DNA from: a virus
Reading direction: 5' to 3' (one strand)
IMG/VR virus record: IMGVR_UViG_3300042305_002533
Coordinates: 1 to 64,000 of that record
DNA: 64,000 nucleotides
Below the pieces are notes generated by a model that worked only from the letters and a program-made list of their open reading frames with translations, did not search any database and had not been told where the DNA came from. Position 1 is the first letter of the stretch. Each line of letters starts with the position of its first letter. The position numbers were made by a program, and so were the translations under genes. Shown one piece after another: positions 5,781 to 12,848 of this stretch.

Positions 5781-7837
5781 GCGCCTTTTACTTTCAGGGT
5801 AGTACGTTGTTTTATTTCCTTCGGCGGCATCAAAAGCGGGTGGGTCTGCTTGGCCTCCACATCCGCAATGCCCAGGTCTTTCCAGAACGCGTCGCTCAAA
5901 CGCCGCCCGGCACTATGGCCGGCCAGGGTCCCTGTTATGGGGAGGAGATAACTCAGGCCCCGAACTAACGGCCGCTCGTGTACTACCAAAGGCGTTTTCG
6001 CAACGTACCCCGCGAGGAGCCCCGCCGTGCCGCCATATCCTCCCCAAAGCAGCGCCCGCAACTCTTTTTTCTTCTGATTCTTTTTTGTGATGTCCCCTAA
6101 GGCCGCGTAGCCGGACTGTTCCAGGTCGTCCCGAAGCTGATTGGCAAAAGCTTTCGGATCGTTGTCAAACTTCTCTTCAATCTGCTTACGTACGAATTCA
6201 GAGTCGTACGGACTTTTGAGAACGATACCCGTAGGGTGGGCGTACGTAAGGAGGTCTGTGCGGCGCTCGCGTTTTATTTCAGAGTTACCCATGTGCTGCG
6301 CCAACAGATCCATCATGGCCTGATCACTCTCGGGCGGCGCGGCCCCCTTAAACCGGTAGCTGGCCGTCTTCAACGGACCAAAGTCGGAAGCCTCCTGCAG
6401 CGCCGCAGCAATCTGGCCGGACATATTCTCTTTGTAGTCCGACATGGTCTTCATGTACTGCTCGACGCTCTGCGGGCTTTTTTGCCCCGTCAGATAGTCA
6501 AACGCTTTGCCGGGCGTTGACTGCGGAATGGTCGACATGTACCGCATGACCTTCACCTTCCGCTCGTGCCCGGGCAGGTGCTCATGGCTCTTGTAACGGA
6601 TGCCGCGCCCGATGACCTGGTTGATGCGCGACTCGTTCCAGTGCGGCTCCATCAACTGAATGGCCTTGGTGCCCTTGAGGTCCAAGCCCTCTGATCCCGC
6701 CCCGGAAACTAGCAACACCGGAATTTTGCCAGAGTTGTAGTCTTTCACCATCTGGTCGCGCTGCTTCTTCGGCACTTCGCCGGTGAAAACGTGGTGCGCG
6801 ATACCCGACCGCTGTAGTGCGCGGCTCATGGGCTTCAGGCCGGCGTCGAGATAGTTCGAGTAAACAACACCTCGGAAATTCGGGTCCTTGCCGTGCATTT
6901 CCTTGAGGTGCTTGGCCATCAGCTGAATCTTCGGCGTGTGCTCGTCCTCTTCTTCCTCCGTCATCCCCTGGGCATAAGGCCGTGGCGTATTAGAGGCCTG
7001 CCGAAGTGCGCCTTGAAAGGCGTTGAGGTCTTTGGACTCCTGCTTATCCAACGGCAATCCGGCGCGGATCTTCGCCCGGAGATACCAGGGCATCTGGTTT
7101 GCGTGGAAGTTATACATGTCGTGCTGACGGCTGGACATCGGCACAAGATGCGTGGCGTCCTCTCGGTCGGGGAACCCTTCACCGCCGCCTTTATGAACGT
7201 CGACGTACCCCTTGGCGGCCCGAATCAATACGTCTTTGTTCAGAAGTTTCGGAACAGTTACGTCGTCAACAGGGTGCCCGAGAATGCGCCCCTTTACGCG
7301 CTGTAACAGGGGCGCTTCGACTTTTTGTTCGCCAACGAAGGTTTTCTTAAACAGAATCGGGTCATCCGGCAAAACCTTCTTCCCCGCCGCCGTGTTGAGC
7401 AGCATGGCGAGGTCGTAGGGCTGGTTGTAGACCGGCGTGCCCGTGAGCAGAAGCCGCGCCTTGGCCTTGGCTACCTGCCCGGCGACGTCTTTGGAGATCA
7501 GCGTCCCGGCGTTACGCGCGCGGTGCGCTTCGTCCATGATGGCGAGCGCGGCAAGGTTGATGTTCTTGTCGCGAACGGCCTTTTCGTAGGAGCGAATGCG
7601 CGCGTCCGCGGGGACCTCATCGAGGTGCTTTTCCAGCTCCTTCTCGTAGTTGGCGACGAGCGGCGCGGGAACAACGGCCTCGATGGGCAGGCCGAGGGCG
7701 TCAGCGGCGGCGATGGACGAAAGCGTCTTACCGCTGCCAACGCCGTGCGCCACGAGTAGCCCACCTGAAGCCTTGAGCTTGTCGATTACCCGCTGCTGGT
7801 GAGGTTGCAACGGGGTTCGAACGTCCGCGAGTTTCAC
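5777..7837 (-). CDS. SNF2-type (superfamily 2) helicase with hydrophobic C-terminal domain
   Basis: 686 residues if translation starts at GTG 7837. Superfamily 2 motifs are in order: Walker A HGVGSGKT (31-38), DEAH in IMDEAHRARN, motif III LLTGTPVYNQPYDL, motif V VSGAGSEGLDL and motif VI QVIGRGIRY. Spacing and the TGTPVYN box fit SNF2-like DNA translocases. About 150 C-terminal residues are not helicase and include the glycine-rich hydrophobic segments GGYGGTAGLLAGYVA and LLPITGTLAGHSAG. The start was chosen because upstream in-frame codons run through the terminator at 7862-7895. GTG lies inside a dyad site (7833-7845), 7 nt after a TATACT box and without a ribosome site, so the message may be leaderless. 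Confidence 0.85.
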   Translation of the reverse strand: MKLADVRTPLQPHQQRVIDKLKASGGLLVAHGVGSGKTLSSIAAADALGLPIEAVVPAPLVANYEKELEKHLDEVPADARIRSYEKAVRDKNINLAALAIMDEAHRARNAGTLISKDVAGQVAKAKARLLLTGTPVYNQPYDLAMLLNTAAGKKVLPDDPILFKKTFVGEQKVEAPLLQRVKGRILGHPVDDVTVPKLLNKDVLIRAAKGYVDVHKGGGEGFPDREDATHLVPMSSRQHDMYNFHANQMPWYLRAKIRAGLPLDKQESKDLNAFQGALRQASNTPRPYAQGMTEEEEDEHTPKIQLMAKHLKEMHGKDPNFRGVVYSNYLDAGLKPMSRALQRSGIAHHVFTGEVPKKQRDQMVKDYNSGKIPVLLVSGAGSEGLDLKGTKAIQLMEPHWNESRINQVIGRGIRYKSHEHLPGHERKVKVMRYMSTIPQSTPGKAFDYLTGQKSPQSVEQYMKTMSDYKENMSGQIAAALQEASDFGPLKTASYRFKGAAPPESDQAMMDLLAQHMGNSEIKRERRTDLLTYAHPTGIVLKSPYDSEFVRKQIEEKFDNDPKAFANQLRDDLEQSGYAALGDITKKNQKKKELRALLWGGYGGTAGLLAGYVAKTPLVVHERPLVRGLSYLLPITGTLAGHSAGRRLSDAFWKDLGIADVEAKQTHPLLMPPKEIKQRTTLKVKGA

Positions 7838-7845
7838 GGAGTGAA
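7833..7845. repeat. Dyad TTCAC-GGA-GTGAA
   Basis: Exact dyad covering the proposed GTG start of the SNF2-type helicase; a bound protein would cover the start of the message. Confidence 0.85.
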
Positions 7846-7850
7846 GTATA
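7845..7850 (-). promoter_or_regulatory. Candidate -10 box TATACT for the helicase gene
   Basis: TATACT on the minus strand, 7 nt before the GTG start, between the upstream terminator and the gene. No clear -35 box was found. Confidence 0.4.
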
Positions 7851-7861
7851 GCAGCTTGGGC

Positions 7862-7895
7862 AAAAAAAGAGGCCAGCCTGTTACAGCTGGCCTCT
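7862..7895 (-). terminator. Rho-independent terminator
   Basis: Perfect 10-bp stem (7868-7877 with 7886-7895), 8-nt loop, then seven U residues on the minus strand. It closes the transcript that contains 7950-8162. Confidence 0.9.
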
Positions 7896-7949
7896 TCCGC
7901 CCTCGCCACGAGTGCTACATGCACATCATGGCGAGGACAATGACCCCCG

Positions 7950-8162
7950 CTATTCGAACTTGAGGCGCGCGAATGCTGCCTTGATTTCGGCAGGGTCGCC
8001 CGAGAAAATAATTTCCGGGCGCCCCTTTGCCCCCTCAGGTCGAAGTACTGTTCCGGAAATTTTCAGAACTCGCATCTCCCGTAGGAACTTGAAGAGCCCG
8101 TACGCCACTTCCCGGTCCACCTTGTTCAATTCCACGAACTGCTTCAGCGTGATTTCTGCCAT
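7950..8162 (-). CDS. Small winged-helix-like protein (70 aa)
   Basis: 70 residues (MAEITLKQFVELNKVDREVA...), with an AGAGGAAAT ribosome site. The layout is three helices followed by a short strand pair containing LRPEGAKGRPEIIF, which suggests a minimal winged helix. Small phage regulators can look like this, but no DNA target is known. The gene lies upstream of the terminator at 7862-7895 and its start overlaps the 3' end of the gene at 8035-8886. Confidence 0.7.
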   Translation of the reverse strand: MAEITLKQFVELNKVDREVAYGLFKFLREMRVLKISGTVLRPEGAKGRPEIIFSGDPAEIKAAFARLKFE

Positions 8163-8886
8163 ATTTCCTCTGCGCGATTATCTCATCAAATCGCGCCGTT
8201 TCAAGCCTTAAGGGGGACCCTCGGCCCTTGCTTTGATACCCCGCTGCGCGCAACCAGCGCCTCAGGGCGTCCCGGCTTACGTTATGTCGATCGGCCGCAT
8301 CTTGAAGGGTCTCAAGAGCGAGCCAGCGCTCGAAAGCTTCGAGCGCCTCATCCCACTCGACAATCCGATGGGGCTGCTCGCCTACAAATTTTCTCAGGCG
8401 CGGCGAAACGCCCATCTGCTCAAACACGCGCGCCAGGGTGTTCCAATGACACCCCAGCTTCCGCGCGGCCTCGGCGACAGTGACGTAACCCTGCCACCGC
8501 TCCGGCAGCCCAAGCCGGGCCGCCCTCGCATAGATTGAACACCAGGACCGCCCCGGCAGCTTGTGTCGCAAAAGCCGAATGGAGGTGTCAGCCCAGTAGT
8601 TGAGCAGCACGGCGTCTTCGTCAGAACTCCAATGCCGACGTAACGACAGGCCCAACATGCGGGCACGGCGATGAACCGCCTGTCGATCGCGGCCCGGCAG
8701 CTTCTTCAAGATCCAGGCCCACACCGGCCCGTGCTCAGCCCTGGGCGTCGATTTGAACCGAGAGTAGTGCCGCCGGATGATTTTGTCTTCCTCGGGCCGC
8801 CAATGATTTACGCGTCCTCCGGATTTCGTTGAAAGTACCTGAGCTCCTTTAGTCTCTCGTGCAGCTCCGCTTCCGCCAGTTTCCAT
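8035..8886 (-). CDS. Protein with repeated SANT/Myb-like and HTH helices
   Basis: 283 residues from ATG 8886, the only in-frame start ahead of the conserved part. Residues 28-120 contain two W-x-x-x-E/D-D helices: NHWRPEEDKIIRRHYSRF and RHWSSDEDAVLLNYWAD, each followed by R-A-x-x-L-G-L, as in SANT/Myb-like or GcrA-like DNA-binding repeats. Further on, TVAEAARKLGCHWNTLARVF and LQDAADRHNVSRDALRRWLR are helix-turn-helix segments. It is therefore probably a sequence-specific DNA-binding protein. The last 43 codons overlap 7950-8162 in another frame and the first 26 overlap the upstream gene. Confidence 0.65.
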   Translation of the reverse strand: METGGSGAARETKGAQVLSTKSGGRVNHWRPEEDKIIRRHYSRFKSTPRAEHGPVWAWILKKLPGRDRQAVHRRARMLGLSLRRHWSSDEDAVLLNYWADTSIRLLRHKLPGRSWCSIYARAARLGLPERWQGYVTVAEAARKLGCHWNTLARVFEQMGVSPRLRKFVGEQPHRIVEWDEALEAFERWLALETLQDAADRHNVSRDALRRWLRAAGYQSKGRGSPLRLETARFDEIIAQRKYGRNHAEAVRGIEQGGPGSGVRALQVPTGDASSENFRNSTST

Positions 8887-9032
8887 GTGAATCCTGTCTC
8901 CTCGATGAGGCGCTCCTCTGTGATTGCTTCCCCATATGGATTGACGAGTTTGTCAATGCGCGGCCCGTTGTCGCCTTCGTCGTAAATGACGACGAAAGCC
9001 TGCCCGTCTAGAAAGACGCAGTCTCTCTGCAT
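8808..9032 (-). CDS. Hypothetical protein (74 aa) with a dyad at its start
   Basis: 74 residues from ATG 9032 (MQRDCVFLDGQAFVVIYDEG), mixed alpha/beta. An exact dyad TTCAC-N3-GTGAA (9034-9046) lies one base upstream of the ATG; its GGGGTG portion is also the only ribosome-site-like sequence. The gene follows the tRNA cluster in the same direction and may share its transcript. Confidence 0.65.
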   Translation of the reverse strand: MQRDCVFLDGQAFVVIYDEGDNGPRIDKLVNPYGEAITEERLIEETGFTWKLAEAELHERLKELRYFQRNPEDA

Positions 9033-9033
9033 A

Positions 9034-9046
9034 TTCACCCCGTGAA
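9034..9046. repeat. Dyad TTCAC-CCC-GTGAA
   Basis: Exact dyad between the tRNA-Ile gene and the ATG at 9032; one of the copies placed at a translation start. Confidence 0.85.
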
Positions 9047-9057
9047 AGAAGGCTGGT

Positions 9058-9129
9058 CGGCTCACCGGGACTTGAACCCGGGACCCCCCGATTATAAGTC
9101 AGGAGCTCTGACCAACTGAGCTATGAGCC
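9058..9129 (-). tRNA. tRNA-Ile (anticodon UAU)
   Basis: Cloverleaf with acceptor GGCTCAT/GTGAGCC and anticodon loop CTTATAA on stem CCTGA/TCGGG, T-arm CCGGGTTCAAGTCCCGG. It reads AUA directly, whereas most bacteria use a lysidine-modified CAU tRNA. No encoded CCA. Confidence 0.92.
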
Positions 9130-9133
9130 GTGA

Positions 9134-9214
9134 TGCGAGCGGCGGGATTCGAACCCGCACGCCTTGCGGCAAGGGGTTTTAAGCCCCCGGCGTCTACCAT
9201 TCCGCCACGCTCGC
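9134..9214 (-). tRNA. tRNA-Leu (anticodon UAA)
   Basis: Acceptor GCGAGCG/CGCTCGC, anticodon loop CTTAAAA, a long variable arm typical of leucine tRNA and T-loop GGTTCGAATCC. No encoded CCA. Confidence 0.93.
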
Positions 9215-9218
9215 GAGG

Positions 9219-9289
9219 TTCAGGCGCTAGGATTCGAACCTAGATAGCGGGAACCAAAACCCCGCGTCCTGCCGTTAGACGACGCCTGA
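9219..9289 (-). tRNA. tRNA-Gln (anticodon UUG)
   Basis: Acceptor TCAGGCG/CGCCTGA, D-stem GTC/GAC, anticodon loop TTTTGGT, T-arm CTAGGTTCGAATCCTAG. No encoded CCA. Confidence 0.92.
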
Positions 9290-9290
9290 G

Positions 9291-9363
9291 TGGACCTGAC
9301 CGGGATCGAACCGGTGACATCCAGCTTGCAAAGCTGGCGCTCTCCCAACTGAGCTACAGGCCC
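9291..9363 (-). tRNA. tRNA-Ala (anticodon UGC)
   Basis: Acceptor GGGCCTG/CAGGTCC (one G-U pair), anticodon arm CCAGC-TTTGCAA-GCTGG, T-arm ACCGGTTCGATCCCGGT. Confidence 0.93.
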
Positions 9364-9370
9364 TGAAGAT

Positions 9371-9442
9371 TGCGCGGGACAGGGATCGAACCTGCGACCC
9401 GGAGTGTGTAAGACTCCTGCTCTGCCGCTGAGCTACCCGCGC
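9371..9442 (-). tRNA. tRNA-Val (anticodon UAC)
   Basis: Acceptor GCGCGGG/CCCGCGC, anticodon arm GGAGT-CTTACAC-ACTCC, T-arm GCAGGTTCGATCCCTGT. Confidence 0.93.
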
Positions 9443-9445
9443 GAA

Positions 9446-9517
9446 AGCTGATGATGGGATTCGAACCCGCAACCGCCGGTTTACAAAACCGGTGCTCTGC
9501 CGTTGAGCTACATCAGC
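9446..9517 (-). tRNA. tRNA-Thr (anticodon UGU)
   Basis: Acceptor GCTGATG/CATCAGC, anticodon arm CCGGT-TTTGTAA-ACCGG, T-arm GCGGGTTCGAATCCCAT. Confidence 0.93.
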
Positions 9518-9578
9518 AAACCTCGTAGTTGCCATCGTACGAGGCGCGACGACTTCTCTCCTCTCCCGAGGGGGGCAA

Positions 9579-9652
9579 TCAAGGCGGCAGGATTTGAACC
9601 TGCGACATCCAGCTCCCAAAGCTGGCGCACTACCAGACTGTGCTACGCCCTG
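9579..9652 (-). tRNA. tRNA-Pro (anticodon UGG)
   Basis: Acceptor CAGGGCG/CGCCTTG (one G-U pair), anticodon arm CCAGC-TTTGGGA-GCTGG, T-arm GCAGGTTCAAATCCTGC. Its first ten bases overlap the stop end of the small gene 9643-9822. Confidence 0.92.
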
Positions 9653-9822
9653 GTCTTTATGGCGTCTCGGAGCGCGGCATGCACCGCGTCAAGCCGCGCG
9701 ATATCTCCATCCGAAAGAGTCAAGGAAAGCGCCTCTCGGTATGCCAGGAAAAGGTCTGCGACAGATCGTCGCGCTGTCTCTTGCGGCCGATCAATCGGCG
9801 CGCCATTTGCGTCCCAAGCCAT
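9643..9822 (-). CDS. Small helical protein inside the tRNA cluster (59 aa)
   Basis: 59 residues from ATG 9822 with a GGAGAGTTG ribosome site: MAWDANGAPIDRPQETARRS, then two helices ending AALRDAIKTRA. The last codons and the TAG stop lie within the 5' end of tRNA-Pro, so the messenger and the tRNA share about ten bases and cannot both mature from one transcript. An in-frame upstream extension would run through two tRNA genes and was rejected. Function unknown. Confidence 0.6.
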   Translation of the reverse strand: MAWDANGAPIDRPQETARRSVADLFLAYREALSLTLSDGDIARLDAVHAALRDAIKTRA

Positions 9823-9833
9823 CAACTCTCCAG

Positions 9834-9914
9834 TGCGAGCGAGAGGACTTGAACCTCCACACCTTGCGATACCAGATCCTAAGTCTGGCGCGTCTGCCAT
9901 TCCGCCACGCTCGC
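9834..9914 (-). tRNA. tRNA-Leu (anticodon UAG)
   Basis: Acceptor GCGAGCG/CGCTCGC, anticodon arm CCAGA-CTTAGGA-TCTGG, long variable arm, T-loop GGTTCAAGTCC. The acceptor is identical to that of the other leucine tRNA, suggesting duplication and anticodon divergence. Confidence 0.93.
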
Positions 9915-9995
9915 TAAGTGCCCCGATTCGGTCTGCGCTCGGGGCCCCACGCATTTTGTCAGAGAGGTGAGGGGGAGGCACGTCTCTGCGACCGA

Positions 9996-10068
9996 TGGGT
10001 CGTCCGGGACTTGAACCCGGAGCCAACGGATTAAAAGTCCGCTGCTCTACCAATTGAGCTAACGACCC
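9996..10068 (-). tRNA. tRNA-Lys (anticodon UUU)
   Basis: Acceptor GGGTCGT/ACGACCC, anticodon loop CTTTTAA on stem GCGGA/TCCGT, T-arm CCGGGTTCAAGTCCCGG. First tRNA in the direction of transcription. Confidence 0.93.
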
Positions 10069-10069
10069 G

Positions 10070-10095
10070 AAGGCCTCCCTGTTACGAGAGGCCTT
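10070..10095 (-). other. Stem-loop between a coding gene and the first tRNA
   Basis: Perfect 8-bp stem AAGGCCTC/GAGGCCTT with a 10-nt loop, one base upstream of tRNA-Lys. No U tract follows on either strand, so a processing or stability element is more likely than a terminator. Confidence 0.5.
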
Positions 10096-10113
10096 TACTC
10101 TAAGCTGATTTGT

Positions 10114-10596
10114 TTACTTTGTCCACCAACTGGGCGGCGGACGATTTTTTCGCCACCGCGCAAACCGGGACTTGCTATCGAGGTAGAAATTTCGATACGC
10201 GGAGACCGCGTCGTCCTCGTGCAAATAAATCGGCATGGCCAGGGCGAACGGTGTGCGGTAGACGTTCTCGAAAGTCAGTTGATCGCGAACCGCGTCAATC
10301 TGTTCGGTCACATCTTGCGCCGCGTGCCGCTTGCCGTACCGGTAGGTGTACTCGTTACACAGCGAAAGGCCGTGTACGACGGTCCAACGGAAGTTGGCTT
10401 TCGAAGCCGCCGCCCATTTCGTGCACGGGTGCCCAGCGTGGCTAGGACGATAGCCGACCTTCACGCCGTGAAGCCGGCACACCGTCGACAGAATCTGCGC
10501 TGTCTCGGTGGCCATCTTCACGACGTGTTGGTCACAAGCCATCTGTGCTGCGACGCGGGGGTCCCGGTCGAGCACGAAGATATTCACTTGAAACAC
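10114..10596 (-). CDS. Conserved phage protein of unknown function
   Basis: 160 residues, recognisable as a family common in large phages: an N-terminal NIFVLDRDPRVAAQMACDQH then HVVKMATETAQIL, a central HAGHPCTKWAAASKANFRW and HGLSLCNEYTYRYGKRH, and a late TPFALAMPIYLHEDDAVSAY. The many conserved His, Cys, Tyr and Trp positions suggest an enzyme, but I know of no demonstrated activity. It overlaps the upstream GP88-like gene by 13 bp and carries an exact dyad site at 10460-10472. Confidence 0.8.
   Translation of the reverse strand: MFQVNIFVLDRDPRVAAQMACDQHVVKMATETAQILSTVCRLHGVKVGYRPSHAGHPCTKWAAASKANFRWTVVHGLSLCNEYTYRYGKRHAAQDVTEQIDAVRDQLTFENVYRTPFALAMPIYLHEDDAVSAYRNFYLDSKSRFARWRKNRPPPSWWTK
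10460..10472. repeat. Dyad TTCAC-GCC-GTGAA
   Basis: Exact dyad inside the conserved phage gene 10114-10596; read there as L-H-G-V-K. Confidence 0.85.
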
Positions 10597-11339
10597 CGCC
10601 TACACGGGTCACAAGCGCCTTCATGCTCTGTGTCGGGCAACGAGGCGGGGCACACCTTACGATGCGCCCAGGCGTTGAAGGTCGGGCCGACGTGTTTGTT
10701 GAAAACAACCGCCACGTCTCCCGGCGGCTTGTCTTCTTCGGACACGCGCGTGTAAGAAAACCGCACAGTTGCCCTTTTGAACTTGGACTTGAAGCTGCGA
10801 AGTTTCTGCGCCGTTGCGGGCGGCGTGGAGTGATCGAGCGAAAGTAAGAGCCGCAAAGCCGCTCGGTCTGCAAGGAGCCGTATCATGTCCGGCCGCCTCG
10901 AAATGGCCCAGATCAAAAGATCGGGGTGGTCGCGCGTGAGCGCGTTGATGACCTTGCAGGCGCCGGGGCTTAGATCGCCCGCGCCGTTCCATCGTAGCCA
11001 GTTGCGGCCTCTTGGTATCTGCGCCCAGAGACGATCAGCAACGGCTTTTACAGTCCGAGGCGAAGCGTCAATCAGAGAATCAACCAACCGTTGATTCAAT
11101 GCGTGTTGCCGCACCGCGTTGGGGAAGTTCATAAAGCCCCCGAGCGCGTAGCATCGCGCGCTGTTGTCGCCGCTCCCCATGCACACGCGTGTCGGACAAC
11201 ACGTCGTGTGCACGGGGAAGTCGACGGAACAACCTGTCTTTGAGTTTTTGGTGAGATGAAGCGCGTCGGGTAACGGCTCCGCCTCAACACTCTGAATGAC
11301 CGCGAGATGCCGGGCCCGGGTCTTGGCCCAGGTGCTCAT
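10584..11339 (-). CDS. GP88-like phage protein
   Basis: 251 residues with the features of the phage gene-product-88 family: an early TKNSKTGCSVDFPVHTTCCP followed by C-M-G-S-G-D-N-S-A-R-C-Y-A, then a central WLRWNGAGDLSPGACKVINA. The C-terminus has four more cysteines (CPASLPDTEHEGACDPCRRC). The cysteine spacing suggests metal or Fe-S binding, but the activity of the family is unknown. ATG overlaps the upstream TGA. Confidence 0.75.
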   Translation of the reverse strand: MSTWAKTRARHLAVIQSVEAEPLPDALHLTKNSKTGCSVDFPVHTTCCPTRVCMGSGDNSARCYALGGFMNFPNAVRQHALNQRLVDSLIDASPRTVKAVADRLWAQIPRGRNWLRWNGAGDLSPGACKVINALTRDHPDLLIWAISRRPDMIRLLADRAALRLLLSLDHSTPPATAQKLRSFKSKFKRATVRFSYTRVSEEDKPPGDVAVVFNKHVGPTFNAWAHRKVCPASLPDTEHEGACDPCRRCFK

Positions 11340-11665
11340 TCAAATAGCTTGAGTTGTTTCTTCTCAAACTCGGCGAGGCGTGCGGCGTCAGCTTTCTCGT
11401 CTTCGAACTGATCAAGCCATTGGCTGTAGGTTTTCCCCGCAGACTCCTTGACCAGCCAGAGCGGTAAGTCATCGGCGTACCGCGGTTCAGAGGCTCGACG
11501 GTCCTGCGGAAAATCCTTCGAGTCGACCTCGACGGCGTCCGTAGTCCCTTCTTCAGTTTCCCAGAGATCCTGGTTGTCGCGCGCGTACTGCGCCGCAGCT
11601 TCCGCGCACTCAGAGATCACATAGGCCTCAACAGTTACGGAGACTTTGAAAAGCTTAACGTTCAC
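11336..11665 (-). CDS. Hypothetical acidic protein (109 aa)
   Basis: 109 residues; the N-terminal strand-helix unit LFKVSVTVEAYVISECAEAA resembles small proteins that modify or sense amino-acid-rich partners, but no family is assigned. The rest is acidic and helical, ending EKKQLKLFE. It is coupled by 4-bp overlaps to both neighbours. Confidence 0.65.
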   Translation of the reverse strand: MNVKLFKVSVTVEAYVISECAEAAAQYARDNQDLWETEEGTTDAVEVDSKDFPQDRRASEPRYADDLPLWLVKESAGKTYSQWLDQFEDEKADAARLAEFEKKQLKLFE

Positions 11666-12795
11666 GCACGCCCTCTAGCCCCAATGGTAATGGCCTGGCC
11701 AGCGAGCTTTTGAAGGTCATAAGCCTTCTCGGCGTCCTTGGTCTGGTTGGCAAACCAGGAGAGCGCGTTGGAGGCGCGCCACCAGGTATCGCCCGCCGGC
11801 AAGTCGGAAATATCCGTCGAGCGGTACTTCGCGGAGACTTCCTCGACTTCCTGCTTGCTCAGGTGCTTCTTGAGGAAGGCCTCGAACTTCGTGTGGTCGA
11901 CCTTCGCCTCGTGAGCCTTGCGGATGCCATCTTCGAGCTGCGCGATGTAGCCCGGCTCAAGCTGCGTGCGAAGCGCCTTACGAATCTCGGAGCACATCGA
12001 CTCGGTCGCCAGCTGGTAGTTCTGGTCGGCCTCGTCGAGGTCGAAGCTGGCCTTTGCGCCGAGGTGAACCTTGCGGAGCTCTGAGGTGGAGACTGCCGTG
12101 TTGGTGCACCACATGCGCTGCATGAAGACCGAGAGCTCGGTGGCGCCGTCGCCGTAGGCGCTCTCCTTGAAGATCACGCCGATCGAGATGGGCTCGTCGG
12201 GGATCGGCTCAAGGATTCCGTCGAACACCGCGCGCACCATGAACTTGGTGTCGCCCGCATGGCTGCCGTACGGAATCAGGTTGTGCTGCTGGCAGCCCTT
12301 GGCGAAGGTCTCAATCAGCTTGCCGGGGTGAAGCCGCGCGTAGCTGTCGCTCATGAAGCCGCGCGTCTGCGCACCCACGCTGCGGATCATGCGGCGGTCG
12401 TGCGCCGGCGGCTGGTGTTGGAAATGCTTGTTGAGTAGGTCGGCGGCGAGCTCCGCACCCCAACGATCGTTCTCGTCAGTTCTGGCCATGAGCCGGCCAA
12501 GGAAGTCACGCGGCACGCCCACCGCCTCGCAGATCTTGCCAAGGGCGAAGGGGTGAAGCTCTTCGGGCGCGTCGCCCTTGTAGTTTGCGATGAGCGTGTG
12601 GCCCTCGCCCAGGTCGAACTCGGTGGCCGTCATGTAGCGGTACCGGTCGCGCGGGATCTCCGCGAGAATCTTTTCGATGGCGGCCTGACCGGCGCTTTTC
12701 GCACCGTGAATCTCGTCATGAAGCTTGGCGCGCATCTTGGTGGCAGCTTCGGAGACGGCCGTCTTGTAGGATCGGGAATCGTGATGATACATCAT
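11662..12795 (-). CDS. DUF932-like phage/plasmid protein
   Basis: 377 residues. The segment MIRSVGAQTRGFMSDSYARL, with following LHPGKLIETFAKGCQQHNLIP, and later SAYGDGATELSVFMQRMWC and NTAVSTSELRKVHLG match the layout of DUF932 proteins common on plasmids and phages. The family's biochemical role is not established. The start has two tandem ATGs about nine bases after AAGGGG. It leads a coupled run into 11336 and 10584. Confidence 0.7.
   Translation of the reverse strand: MMYHHDSRSYKTAVSEAATKMRAKLHDEIHGAKSAGQAAIEKILAEIPRDRYRYMTATEFDLGEGHTLIANYKGDAPEELHPFALGKICEAVGVPRDFLGRLMARTDENDRWGAELAADLLNKHFQHQPPAHDRRMIRSVGAQTRGFMSDSYARLHPGKLIETFAKGCQQHNLIPYGSHAGDTKFMVRAVFDGILEPIPDEPISIGVIFKESAYGDGATELSVFMQRMWCTNTAVSTSELRKVHLGAKASFDLDEADQNYQLATESMCSEIRKALRTQLEPGYIAQLEDGIRKAHEAKVDHTKFEAFLKKHLSKQEVEEVSAKYRSTDISDLPAGDTWWRASNALSWFANQTKDAEKAYDLQKLAGQAITIGARGRA
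12698..12710. repeat. Near-dyad TTCGC-ACC-GTGAA
   Basis: One mismatch from the TTCAC-N3-GTGAA dyad; inside the DUF932-like gene. Confidence 0.45.
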
Positions 12796-12848
12796 TGTGA
12801 GAGCCCCTTTTGTCTTGCCCGCGAAATGCGGGACAAAGACGATTACTG

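Noticed and set aside
7838-7924. Longer N-terminus for the SNF2-type helicase starting at 7924
   Set aside because: It would translate through a perfect intrinsic terminator; the added residues are just the hairpin read as protein.
9643-10053. A 136-codon minus-strand frame through the tRNA cluster
   Set aside because: It runs through tRNA-Leu and tRNA-Lys; only the part from ATG 9822, with a ribosome site, is credible.
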